From NCBI RefSeq assembly GCF_016294135.1, contig NZ_JAEDCO010000003.1:1-64000 (forward strand): 64,000 bases of DNA. The letters are read 5' to 3'. This document shows, one piece after another, positions 26,091 through 34,603 of this stretch. Numbering within the stretch: the first letter of the stretch is position 1; every line of letters starts with the position of its first letter. The position numbers and the translations under genes were made by a program. A model generated the notes under the pieces. It was given only the letters and a program-made list of their open reading frames with translations, searched no databases and was not told the origin of the DNA. Origin of the DNA: Methanobrevibacter ruminantium (GTDB lineage: Archaea > Methanobacteriota > Methanobacteria > Methanobacteriales > Methanobacteriaceae).

Positions 26091-27437
26091 ATGACTGTAG
26101 AAGTTATTGCAATTGGTGGATATGAAGAAGTAGGAAAGAACATGACTGCAGTAAAAGTCGGTGAAGATGTAATCATCTTTGATATGGGTATCCACTTAGA
26201 CAGAATCAGCATTCACGAAGATACAGATATTGATAGAATGCATAGTTTGGATTTAATCGAAAGAGGAGTAATTCCAGACGATACAATCATGAAGGATGTA
26301 GACGGAAAAGTTAAGGGTATAGTGTTCTCACACGGTCACTTGGACCACATTGGTGCTGTTGCCAAATTGGCTCACAGATACGATGCGCCAATCATCGGAA
26401 CCCCTTATACCACTGCATTAATTGAAAAGCAGATTAAAGGAGAACGTAAATTCAAGGTAAACAATCCAATCAGACCATTAAATCCTGGAAGCAAGATCAA
26501 GTTGTCCAAGGACATTACCTTAGAGTTTGTACAGTCCACTCACAGTATTCCTCAAGCGGTGTTCCCTGTATTGCACACCAATGAAGGAATAATCGTTTAT
26601 GCATTGGACTTCAAGTTTGACAATCATCAAAAGGTTTCCCCACCCCCTGATTACAACAGGCTTAGGGAATTAGGTAGAAAAGGAGTATTGGCTCTTATTG
26701 TAGAGACTACCAATGCAATTAATTACACTGAAACCAGAACATACTCAGAAAAGGTTGCAAGAATAATTCTTGAAGACTTGATGAGAGAACCTTTAAAAGC
26801 AAAAGAAGGTATGATTGTAACCACTTTCTCATCTCATATTGAAAGGATTCAAACCATTGCAGACATTGCAAAGGACAGCGATAGGGAAATTTTCTTTTTA
26901 GGACGTTCAATGGAAAGGTTCTGTGGAATAGCACAAAACTTGGGAATCTTGAAATTACCTCCAAACGCTTATGTTTATGGATCTCCTAAAGCGGTCAATA
27001 AGGCGCTTATGAAGGCTGAAGAGGATAGGGACAAGTTCTTGCTTGTAACCACTGGTCACCAAGGTGAACCTGATGCATTGCTTCCAAGAATAGCAAGTGG
27101 AAGAACTCCATTCAATGTAAAGAAAGGAGATAATGTCATATTTTCAGCACCTATCATTCCAAATCCAACCAATGCTGCAAACAGACATATTCTTGAATCC
27201 AAACTAAAAGCAAATGGTGCAAGAATCTATGCAAATGCTCATGTTTCAGGGCACGCTGGTCGTGAAGACCACAGAGATTTCTTGAGAATGCTTAAGCCTA
27301 AGCACATCATTCCTGCTCACGGTGAGCTTGAAATGTTAGTTGCTTATGGAGAGCTTGCAGAGGAAGAAGGATACAGAATAGGAAACAATATTCATATTTT
27401 AAGAAATGCACAAGCCCAAGTCTTCAATGGCCACTAG
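26091..27437 (+). CDS. rnj: Ribonuclease J (archaeal, beta-CASP/MBL)
   Basis: 5'-3' exoribonuclease/endonuclease for RNA turnover. The 448-residue protein has the metallo-beta-lactamase motif SHGHLDHIGA (near 80), ALDFKF region, the beta-CASP insert (TTFSSHIERIQ, TTGHQGEP near 321) and the terminal HVSGHAGREDHRDFL...PKHIIPAHGE. GGAGG stands 7 nt before the ATG; TTTTTATAAA at 26011-26020 is a probable TATA box. Its place inside the isoprenoid cluster is common in Methanobacteriales and has no evident functional link. Confidence 0.94.
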   Translation: MTVEVIAIGGYEEVGKNMTAVKVGEDVIIFDMGIHLDRISIHEDTDIDRMHSLDLIERGVIPDDTIMKDVDGKVKGIVFSHGHLDHIGAVAKLAHRYDAPIIGTPYTTALIEKQIKGERKFKVNNPIRPLNPGSKIKLSKDITLEFVQSTHSIPQAVFPVLHTNEGIIVYALDFKFDNHQKVSPPPDYNRLRELGRKGVLALIVETTNAINYTETRTYSEKVARIILEDLMREPLKAKEGMIVTTFSSHIERIQTIADIAKDSDREIFFLGRSMERFCGIAQNLGILKLPPNAYVYGSPKAVNKALMKAEEDRDKFLLVTTGHQGEPDALLPRIASGRTPFNVKKGDNVIFSAPIIPNPTNAANRHILESKLKANGARIYANAHVSGHAGREDHRDFLRMLKPKHIIPAHGELEMLVAYGELAEEEGYRIGNNIHILRNAQAQVFNGH

Positions 27438-27457
27438 TTAATTTAATTAACTTTTTT
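27436..27457 (+). terminator. Hairpin plus T6 overlapping the RNase J stop codon
   Basis: AGTTAAT (27436-27442) is perfectly complementary to ATTAACT (27446-27452) with a 3-nt loop; T6 runs through 27457. The first stem base lies within the TAG stop codon. Confidence 0.6.
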
Positions 27458-27548
27458 GGGCTTATTTTTCTAAAAAATCATTATTATCAATAATTTTTAA
27501 TTAAGTATTTAATTAAGTTTTAATATATATTAGTCTAGAGGGAGAATT

Positions 27549-28544
27549 ATGTCTGATGTTACTGATGTCTTAAAACAATATTCCAAAGATGTTGTAAAAA
27601 CAATTGAAGAGAATCTTAGTGTTATTGAACCACAGGATTTACAGGATGCTTGTCTTTACTTAACTAAAGCTGGTGGAAAAATGCTTAGGCCAGCTCTCAC
27701 TTTAATCTCTGCAGAAGCAGTTGGAGGAAAAATGGAAGATGCATTGAAAACTGCTGCTGCTTTAGAGCTTATTCATACTTTTTCACTTATTCATGACGAT
27801 ATCATGGATGATGATGACATGAGAAGAGGAATGCCTTCTGTACATAAGGTATGGGATGAACCTGTTGCTATTTTAGCAGGAGATACCTTATTCTCAAAAG
27901 CATTTGAAATGGTAATCGATTCCAAAGAGGAAAATGCAAACCCTGCAAATGTTGCAAATGCATTAGCTACTGTTGCAGATGCTTGTGTAAAAATCTGTGA
28001 AGGTCAAGCTTCTGATATGAGTTTCGAAGGAAACTTTGATGTGAAGGAAGCGGAATATTCTGAAATGATCTTTAAGAAAACCGGTGCATTAATTGCTGCA
28101 GCTACTAAAGCAGGAGCAATTATGGGTGGAGCAAATGACGAAACTGTAAATGCATTATACGAATATGGTCGTATGATTGGTACCGCTTTCCAAATCCAAG
28201 ACGATTATTTGGATGTAATCAGTGATGAAAAGGATCTTGGAAAACCTGTAGGCAGTGATATCGCTAAAGGTAAGATGACTCTTATGGTTGTTAAGGCGTT
28301 AGCTGAATCTGAAGGCGAAGACCATGAAAGATTGCTTGAAATCTTAAAAGATGACAATTGTTCACAAGATATGGTAGATGAAGCAATTGATTTATTCAAC
28401 AAATATGGTTCCATTGAATATGCTCACAATCTCGCTTTAGAAAACGTTGATGGTGCTAAGAAAGTACTCGAAATATTGCCTGACTCTGAAGCTAAAGCAA
28501 TGCTTATCGCTTTAGCAGATTTTGTTATAGACAGGTCTTCTTAA
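27549..28544 (+). CDS. idsA: Short-chain isoprenyl diphosphate synthase (GGPP/FPP synthase)
   Basis: Condenses IPP with allylic diphosphates to make the C15/C20 chains of archaeal membrane lipids. The 331-residue protein shows GGKMLRPALTLISAEA (about 42-57), the first Asp-rich motif in LIHDDIMDDDDMRRG (near 80) and the second in FQIQDDYLDVISDEKDLGKP (near 217). GGGAG precedes the ATG. Last gene of the mevalonate cluster. Confidence 0.95.
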   Translation: MSDVTDVLKQYSKDVVKTIEENLSVIEPQDLQDACLYLTKAGGKMLRPALTLISAEAVGGKMEDALKTAAALELIHTFSLIHDDIMDDDDMRRGMPSVHKVWDEPVAILAGDTLFSKAFEMVIDSKEENANPANVANALATVADACVKICEGQASDMSFEGNFDVKEAEYSEMIFKKTGALIAAATKAGAIMGGANDETVNALYEYGRMIGTAFQIQDDYLDVISDEKDLGKPVGSDIAKGKMTLMVVKALAESEGEDHERLLEILKDDNCSQDMVDEAIDLFNKYGSIEYAHNLALENVDGAKKVLEILPDSEAKAMLIALADFVIDRSS

Positions 28545-28780
28545 TTTAAGTATTTTCTCATTTTTCTTATTTTTTCTATTTTTATCATTATCTTTTTTAC
28601 TTTTTCAATTTTTTATTCTTTATTTTAATAATTTTACCTATTTTGGCTCTTTTTATCTTTTTTTACTCTTTTTTGCCTAATTTTTTAAGTTAAGTTTATA
28701 AATCATTTAATTTAAATTAATAATTATAAAAACAAATTTTATTGCTAGTTTTAAATGAATTAGTTAATGGAGAGGTTTAT

Positions 28781-29560
28781 GTGGATTTAAGACGTTTATT
28801 ATTGGTATTTTTAGTAATTGCGGTGGTTTTAACTAGCTCTTTCTTTTTATTGAACTATGAGGAAACCATTAAATATAATAGGGTTAGCCTTACAAACTCC
28901 TCCAGCATTGACATGCCAATAAGTGATCAATCTACAAATGCAGTTATTAAAAATGGGATTTACCTTATTAATGACACTCAGCATGATTTGACTGTGATGT
29001 ATTTCAATAGTGCACAAGGAAATCAGGTTGCAGCTGTTGAATTAGAGTATATCCGTAATGATTTTATTGCAAATTCCGTTCAGGAAACATTAGGAGATCA
29101 AACCATTTGGCATAATGAGGAAAATGGAACTTTTATGGCTTTCATTGGAAATCATGTTACCCATGACAATATCCTGATTATCTGTAAAGACCCTGAAATG
29201 CTTGAGCATATGATTGGTTCTGTTAAGTATCAATATTTCAATGAGGAAACAAACACTACAGAAACCATGACTGGTGAGAATCAAACTTCTGCAAATGCTA
29301 CATCTAATCAAAGTGCAGTTAACACTGGAATTGACGGTACAAGTTCAGCTTCAAATCAATCCGGTTCATCAAATAATGTCCCTGCAGGTTATTATTGGTC
29401 TGGTCAGGATTCAGATTACATAAGGGAGTACACTGATTCTAAAGGTCTTTATCATATTGATCGTCTTCATGGTGACGATGAAGTCATTGATAAAGTGAAC
29501 AATAAGCATTATACAAATGGTGTGGAAGATACAGAAGCATTTAATCAAGATTATAATTAA
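28781..29560 (+). CDS. Membrane-anchored extracytoplasmic hypothetical protein
   Basis: A 259-residue protein with an N-terminal hydrophobic helix after a short basic stretch (LRRLLLVFLVIAVVLTSSFFLL), acting as signal or anchor. An exported beta-rich domain of about 150 residues follows, then an Asn/Ser/Thr-rich linker (about 180-215). A C-terminal segment ends with many Asp/His (YHIDRLHGDDEVIDKVNNKHY). The GTG start is chosen because GGAGAGG lies 5 nt upstream; an upstream in-frame TTG has no such support. Family not recognised. Confidence 0.7.
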   Translation: MDLRRLLLVFLVIAVVLTSSFFLLNYEETIKYNRVSLTNSSSIDMPISDQSTNAVIKNGIYLINDTQHDLTVMYFNSAQGNQVAAVELEYIRNDFIANSVQETLGDQTIWHNEENGTFMAFIGNHVTHDNILIICKDPEMLEHMIGSVKYQYFNEETNTTETMTGENQTSANATSNQSAVNTGIDGTSSASNQSGSSNNVPAGYYWSGQDSDYIREYTDSKGLYHIDRLHGDDEVIDKVNNKHYTNGVEDTEAFNQDYN

Positions 29561-29745
29561 TTTAATTATTATTATCATCTTTCTTTATTTTTCTTTTTAT
29601 TTTAGTTTTATTTAATCTATTTACTCTTTTTTTTTTAATTTTTAACTTGTTTTTCTAATTTTCATATTTCCTATTTCATATTTCATATTTTTTCATCAAA
29701 TATTATATGTCATATGATTTTAGAGTGGTGTCATTAAATTTAAGA

Positions 29746-29770
29746 ACGAAACCTTTATATACTAGTTCGT
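29746..29770 (+). promoter_or_regulatory. Strong-looking promoter with flanking inverted repeat
   Basis: TTTATATA at 29754-29761, preceded by a CGAAACC BRE-like element, is a textbook archaeal promoter. ACGAA (29746-29750) and TTCGT (29766-29770) form an inverted repeat around the TATA box, as an operator would. No protein gene follows for almost 700 bp, so the expected product, starting near 29785, is a non-coding RNA containing the hairpin array. Confidence 0.5.
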
Positions 29771-30070
29771 GTATAATACTTATTGTGATTAGAAAAAACT
29801 TAAGTAAATTTTAAGTTGTGCTTATTTTTTTCAATCATTAAAAGTTTCATTAAAATTTAGAAACAAAAATGTTTCAATCAGTGAATTAGTGTAGTTTCAA
29901 CCTCTCTCTTGTTTGTTTGACTTTAACACCTTTGCTATCTTATTCATGTATGCACTAAATTTTAATGGTTGATTAAAATAAGATCTAATCCAAATCAATT
30001 TACGCGAATTAGAAAAATGGTTAATTAAAAAGTAGGCAGAGATCAATCTTATGCATTATTCATAAGCTAA

Positions 30071-30290
30071 GGAATATGGTCCGGGGGTGAATTGTATTCC
30101 TTATGATTTGAATAGGAATTGGGGGTGATTCTTATTCAATCACTTGCTTGTGATGCTTTGTTCATATTTGATTCCTTTGAATGTACTAGAATATAATTTG
30201 GGGGTGAATTATATTCTTTAAGTTGGGATAGGAATTGGGGGTGATTCTTATCTTTTTGGAAAAAGGTAATAGGGGTGTTATCTTTTTTCC
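30071..30290 (+). ncRNA. Array of five stem-loops with a shared G-rich loop (candidate structured RNA)
   Basis: Five consecutive stems enclose near-identical 8-nt loops. The stems run 30071-30100 (loop CGGGGGTG), 30110-30137 (TGGGGGTG, 10 bp), 30188-30217 (TGGGGGTG, 11 perfect bp), 30227-30252 (TGGGGGTG, 9 bp) and 30258-30290 (TAGGGGTG, about 12 bp with a bulge). Stem sequences differ from one another but each stays paired, while the loops are constant. A further small stem ATCAC/GTGAT lies at 30139-30154. A U6 run at 30283-30288 could end the RNA. The loops followed by A(TTC) resemble Shine-Dalgarno sequences. No known RNA family is recognised. Confidence 0.55.
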
Positions 30291-30454
30291 CATATTCTTT
30301 TCCTCTTTCATTATTCTATCATTTTCCATCTTTTCCATATTTTCATTTTTTTAATCTCTTTTTTCCAATTTTTGCCCTTAACTTTAAGAACAAGTAATTA
30401 CAAAATAATATATGAAATATTATTTTTAGGTTATTTTAATCAATAGGTGAGTAT

Positions 30455-31018
30455 ATGATTAAAAATTATAAGTTTGGTGAAATTGCAGACATTTTCACTG
30501 GAATCCGAGTCAAACGTTATCAAAAAGGTATTACAGTAGAGAAGAAAATACTTAAGAAAACGTATGAAGACAGTTTAAAGATTGAAACTGAGGATGTAGA
30601 GGTTTCTGAGGACATAAATCCTAAGTTCTATTCAAGGAAAGATGACATTGTCATTTTGCTTGCAGGATCCACAGTAAGCAAGCTTGAAGAAGAGGGAATT
30701 ATCATCCCTATGTATTATGCTGTTGTAAGGGTTAAGGAAGGATTTGATGTTGACTTCGTATATCACCTTCTTAAAAGTGACATTTTTCCAAGGGAATTGC
30801 ATAAGATTGTGGAAGGAACTACCTTAAAAATCATCAAAACCACTCACCTAAAAGAGATTAACTTGCCTATTCCTGATTATGAAACTCAAGTTGAATATGG
30901 AAGATTGTTTAAATTGATGGACAAAAGAATCAATCTAAACCAAGAATTGATTGAATTGGAAAGACAGAATGAGAAATTTATCATGAAGGACTTATTAGAG
31001 AGATTAGAGGAAAACTAA
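30455..31018 (+). CDS. hsdS: Type I restriction-modification specificity protein, half-size (HsdS-like)
   Basis: DNA-target recognition component. At 187 residues it is about half of a normal HsdS, with one target-recognition domain (about 1-145) and one C-terminal helical spacer (ETQVEYGRLFKLMDKRINLNQELIELERQN). GSTVSKLEEEGIIIP and LKEINLPIPDYETQ resemble the usual TRD C-terminal blocks. Half-S proteins can dimerise to rebuild a full S subunit. GGTGAG lies just before the ATG. It precedes hsdM by 53 nt; the usual order is M-S. Confidence 0.8.
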   Translation: MIKNYKFGEIADIFTGIRVKRYQKGITVEKKILKKTYEDSLKIETEDVEVSEDINPKFYSRKDDIVILLAGSTVSKLEEEGIIIPMYYAVVRVKEGFDVDFVYHLLKSDIFPRELHKIVEGTTLKIIKTTHLKEINLPIPDYETQVEYGRLFKLMDKRINLNQELIELERQNEKFIMKDLLERLEEN

Positions 31019-31071
31019 TTTCCAATGCTTGATTATAATTATTTTTATTATTTTAATTTAGGGGTTATGAT

Positions 31072-32901
31072 ATGGAGAACTTTTTAGGACGTCAATTATG
31101 GTCCATTTATGAAGATTTGAAAAGAGGAAACAGGATTGGTTTTTTAACTGATGATGAGTTTCAAAAGTATTTCCTAGGATTTATTTCCTATAAGTATCTC
31201 TCTGAAAAACTGGAGACTTACATCAATAACGAATTGAAAGCTGAAGGGCTTGACTTTGAAGAGGCATTTGGTCTTAAAGCTTTTAAAAAATCCTTAAGAG
31301 AAAAGTCAATTGAAGATATAGGCTACTTTTTAAGCCCTAGCCTTTTATATAGGAACATCGTATCTTCAAAGAATTATGGAAATATCATCATTGAAGAATT
31401 GGATAAGGCATTCACTGAAATCAGCGATTCTTCAGTGGGAAGGGAAAGCCAAGAGGATTTCCAGAACCTATTTGAAGGTGTGGACCTATATGCATCTCAA
31501 TTGGGAAAGACAATAGATGATAAGAATAGGGTTGTTTTCAATATTTTAGATGCATTAGGGCCAGTGAACTTTGATTTGGATAAGGAAAGCCGAAATAACA
31601 CTCTTTTAAGCAAATCAATTCTTGAAAATAGAAAATTCAATAGAAATGATTATTCAAATTCAAGGAAAAATGAAGGACGCTTGCGTTCAAGAAGAATGAA
31701 TAGCATTACTGCTGATTTCAAGGATTTGAATTCATTAGTTGATGAAAAAATGGAACATAATCTAAAGTCTAATTATGCTTTAGAAGCAGATATGTTGGAT
31801 CATGCATTAGATGAATACAGCTTAAGTGAGGATAGCCATCACAAAGATGAAAGCTATGAAAAGTATATTGATGATTTAATTGGAAACAGCTTTGAATATC
31901 TATTAAGCGAGTTTTCCTTGAATTCATCATATTCCTCTGATTACTATACTCCTAATGAGGTATCCACTTTAATAGCTAAGTTGATATCTTCCCAGAAATC
32001 AAAGCTTGAATCCGTTTATGACCCGTGTTGCGGTTCTGCTTCCTTGCTTTTAGAGATAAACAAGGAATTGGATTGTGATTTTATCTGTGGTCAGGAACTT
32101 AATGCATCATTCTATAATATTGCAAGAGAAAACATGATTCTTCATAATATCCACTATAAGGACTTTGACATTAAGCAAGGGGATACATTGGAACAGCCTC
32201 AGCATTTGGATTATACTTTTGATGCTGTAGTCTCTCAGATTCCATTCAATTCCAGATGGACTGCGGACAGGAGTTTTCTTGATGATGTTAGGTTTATGCA
32301 ATACAATATTCTTCCACCACATTCAAAAGCGGATTATGCATTTATTCAGCATATGCTTTATCAATTGAATAATGATGGAATAATGATTGTTGTTGCTCCT
32401 CATGGAGTACTGTTCAGAGCTGCTTCTGAAGGAAAAATCAGAAGGATGATTGTTAAGAAATTCAATTATCTTGATGCAGTCATTGGACTTCCTGCAAATA
32501 TGTTCTACAGCACAAATAATCCTGCATGTATGATGATTTTTAAGAAAAATAGGGATATTTATGATGATGTTCTATTCATTGATGCTTCCAAAGGATTCGA
32601 TAGGACCAAATTAATCAACTATTTACAGGAAGAGGACATTTCTAAAATCGTAAGCACTTATAAATATAGGGAAGAAATAGAAGGATATTCCCACAGAGCA
32701 AGCTTATATGACATAGAAAGGAATGATTTCAATTTAAACATTCCTCGTTATGTTGACACTTATGAGAATGAAGAGGAAGTCATTGACTCTGATGAGTTGG
32801 TATCAAGACATAAATATGTTAGTGAAGAGATCAAAAAGGTTACAAAAGAGATTGAAGAGACCTATAAAGAGTTAAATATTTCAAATGACTTATTTAGGTA
32901 G
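31072..32901 (+). CDS. hsdM: Type I DNA methyltransferase subunit (HsdM-like) with degenerate catalytic motifs
   Basis: 609 residues. The N-terminal helical HsdM domain (LWSIYEDLKRGNRIGF...KYLSEKLE) spans about 1-160. A charged linker (about 175-265) follows, then a gamma-type N6-adenine methyltransferase fold. The SAM motif is DPCCGSASLLL from residue 317, where the family has DPxCGSG. The catalytic motif NPPF is replaced by QIPF at 389-392. The surrounding PHSKADYAFIQHMLYQL, APHGVLFR and YLDAVIGLPANMFYS blocks are well kept. No hsdR is in the window. Methylation activity is therefore doubtful. Confidence 0.85.
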   Translation: MENFLGRQLWSIYEDLKRGNRIGFLTDDEFQKYFLGFISYKYLSEKLETYINNELKAEGLDFEEAFGLKAFKKSLREKSIEDIGYFLSPSLLYRNIVSSKNYGNIIIEELDKAFTEISDSSVGRESQEDFQNLFEGVDLYASQLGKTIDDKNRVVFNILDALGPVNFDLDKESRNNTLLSKSILENRKFNRNDYSNSRKNEGRLRSRRMNSITADFKDLNSLVDEKMEHNLKSNYALEADMLDHALDEYSLSEDSHHKDESYEKYIDDLIGNSFEYLLSEFSLNSSYSSDYYTPNEVSTLIAKLISSQKSKLESVYDPCCGSASLLLEINKELDCDFICGQELNASFYNIARENMILHNIHYKDFDIKQGDTLEQPQHLDYTFDAVVSQIPFNSRWTADRSFLDDVRFMQYNILPPHSKADYAFIQHMLYQLNNDGIMIVVAPHGVLFRAASEGKIRRMIVKKFNYLDAVIGLPANMFYSTNNPACMMIFKKNRDIYDDVLFIDASKGFDRTKLINYLQEEDISKIVSTYKYREEIEGYSHRASLYDIERNDFNLNIPRYVDTYENEEEVIDSDELVSRHKYVSEEIKKVTKEIEETYKELNISNDLFR

Positions 32902-33209
32902 CTTATCTTATCACAGATTATATGGTCTTTTTTCTTTCTATTTCTTTTATTTTTTCCTTTCTATTTCTTTTATTTTTTCTTATTTTTTTATTTTTTTATT
33001 CATTTATTTTCAAATGCTCTTGGCATATTGGCTTATATTTATTCAAATAATAGTATATTCAAGGAACGTGTATTTTTTGGTGAAACAATTTTAATAATCT
33101 TTAAAATAAATTCATTGGAAATTACAGTTTCTTCACGGAAAATACTTAAAACTACGAATTCCATCAAGGATCTATTATTGCATAATAGCTCTTTGATGAA
33201 AATTCTTCT

Positions 33210-33271
33210 GATTATTCTAAATAACACTCTATAAAAACATTACATTCGTCTTATCTCTATTTAGAATAATC
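33210..33271. repeat. Perfect 14-bp inverted repeat
   Basis: GATTATTCTAAATA (33210-33223) and TATTTAGAATAATC (33258-33271) are exact reverse complements separated by 34 bp. A T8 run follows on the plus strand. It may be a bidirectional terminator or the ends of a small mobile remnant. The 32902-33209 stretch before it contains only T-tracts and short AT-biased open frames on both strands without any recognisable protein. Confidence 0.5.
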
Positions 33272-33357
33272 AAAATTTTTTTTAAATAAAATAAAATAAT
33301 ATCTTACTTTTTTTAATTATATTTAGTTTTTTCAAAATTCTTTGATATTTTTAAGGT

Positions 33358-33465
33358 TTATAAGACAGTTTTTTCCACTATTAATAGCAAACTATTTATA
33401 TAAATAATAAATATACTTATATACATAGAATTATTAACTATACTCTTAGAATATTCTTTTAACAT
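33358..33465 (-). CDS. Possible 35-residue membrane peptide
   Basis: The frame starts ATG at 33465 and reads MLKEYSKSIVNNSMYISIFI, then IYINSLLLIVEKTVL. It is a short basic/polar head followed by about 15 hydrophobic residues that could span a membrane. It is preceded by GGGGGTGAT, an excellent Shine-Dalgarno-like match but only 1-4 nt from the ATG depending on how pairing is counted. Size and composition recall small hydrophobic toxins, though an AT-rich chance frame is possible. Confidence 0.3.
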   Translation of the reverse strand: MLKEYSKSIVNNSMYISIFIIYINSLLLIVEKTVL

Positions 33466-33522
33466 ATCACCCCCTTTACATTAGTTTCTAGTTTTCTTTT
33501 TTTGGTATAGTTTATAATTCAG

Positions 33523-33558
33523 GTTTAGAGCTTAGATTTTTTAATCTAAGTTCTAAAC
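33523..33558. terminator. 16-bp hairpin upstream of ppaC
   Basis: GTTTAGAGCTTAGATT (33523-33538) pairs with AATCTAAGTTCTAAAC (33543-33558) with one G-U and a T4 loop. U-rich sequence follows on the plus strand. It could end a plus-strand RNA begun upstream (TATA-like TTTATATAA near 33394) or regulate ppaC. Confidence 0.5.
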
Positions 33559-33675
33559 ATTAATCTTTTTAATTAACTTTTTTTAAATTTTCATAAATAT
33601 TTAATAATGTGAAAGGTCAAAATTATAATTGTTATTTTGATAAAAATTTATCCAATTTATTATTAGGTGAAAAAG

Positions 33676-34593
33676 ATGAGTAAAACTTATATTTTTGGTC
33701 ATAAAAGTCCAGATACTGATTCAATTACCTCAAGTCTTGTAATGGCTGATTTAGAAACTAAATTAGGTAATGACGTTGTTGCATGCAGATTAGGTAGTCT
33801 TAACAAGGAAACTGAATATGTATTGAATTACTTTGATATTGAAGCTCCTGAATTAATTGAAAAAATTGAGGATGATGCAGAAGTTATTTTAGTGGATCAT
33901 AACAGTCCAAGCGAATCTGTTGACAATATAGAAAATGCTAAAATCATAAAGGTCGTTGACCATCACAAAATAGCTTTTGAAACTTCTTATCCTTTATTTG
34001 TCAGAACAGAACCTGTTGGATGTACTGAAACCGTTTTATTAAAGTTATATAAGGAAAACGGATTCACTCCAGATAAAACCATTGCATCCTTGATGTTATC
34101 TGCAATTATTTCTGACACATTGCTTTTAAAATCTCCAACCACCACTGAAGATGATAAAGATGCAGTTAAAGAGCTTGCAGAAATCGCTGAAATTGATTAT
34201 GAATCTTATGGATTGGAAATGTTAAAGGCAGGAACTGACTTATCCAGTTTCTCTATTCCTGAAATCTTAAGCTTAGATGCAAAGCAAATTGATTTTAAGG
34301 ATGTCAAATCCATTGTAAATCAAGTGAACACTGCAGATATTGCTGATGTAATGGAAATGAAAGCGGATTTGGAAGCAGGAATGGAAAAAATCATCGAAGA
34401 AGAGAATTTAGACTTGTTCATGCTTTTAATCACTGATATTGTAAACAGCAATTCCCAAGCCATTGCACTTGGTAAGGATGCGGCACTTGTAGAAAAAGCT
34501 TATGGAGTTAAATTAGAAGATAACACTGTCTTATTGGAAGGAGTTGTCTCCCGTAAGAAACAAGTGGTCCCTATTATGACTGAAAATGCTTAA
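33676..34593 (+). CDS. ppaC: Manganese-dependent inorganic pyrophosphatase
   Basis: Hydrolyses pyrophosphate released by biosynthesis. A DHH-family protein of 305 residues: FGHKSPDTDSITSS (His/Asp metal ligands, about 6-19), VDHNSPSES, KVVDHHKIAF (the DHH motif, near 94) and the C-terminal SRKKQVVP substrate-binding block. The ATG at 33676 is preferred, with GGTGA at 33666-33670 upstream; the GTG at 33667 lies inside that site. Confidence 0.95.
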   Translation: MSKTYIFGHKSPDTDSITSSLVMADLETKLGNDVVACRLGSLNKETEYVLNYFDIEAPELIEKIEDDAEVILVDHNSPSESVDNIENAKIIKVVDHHKIAFETSYPLFVRTEPVGCTETVLLKLYKENGFTPDKTIASLMLSAIISDTLLLKSPTTTEDDKDAVKELAEIAEIDYESYGLEMLKAGTDLSSFSIPEILSLDAKQIDFKDVKSIVNQVNTADIADVMEMKADLEAGMEKIIEEENLDLFMLLITDIVNSNSQAIALGKDAALVEKAYGVKLEDNTVLLEGVVSRKKQVVPIMTENA

Positions 34594-34603
34594 ACGGCAT
34601 TTT
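34583..34603 (+). terminator. Hairpin plus T-run overlapping the ppaC stop
   Basis: AAAATGC (34583-34589) pairs with GCATTTT (34597-34603); the loop contains the TAA stop. T-rich sequence follows. Confidence 0.55.

Noticed and set aside
29840..29900. GTTTCAATC and GTTTCAACC motifs resembling CRISPR repeat ends
   Set aside because: Only short, irregularly spaced matches; there are no regular repeat-spacer units and no cas genes in the window.
33028..33234. Plus-strand 68-codon open frame after hsdM, and an overlapping 62-codon frame on the minus strand (33039-33227)
   Set aside because: Both are biased only by AT content (Ile, Lys, Leu, Asn), lack ribosome-binding sequences and resemble no family; the two overlap almost completely.
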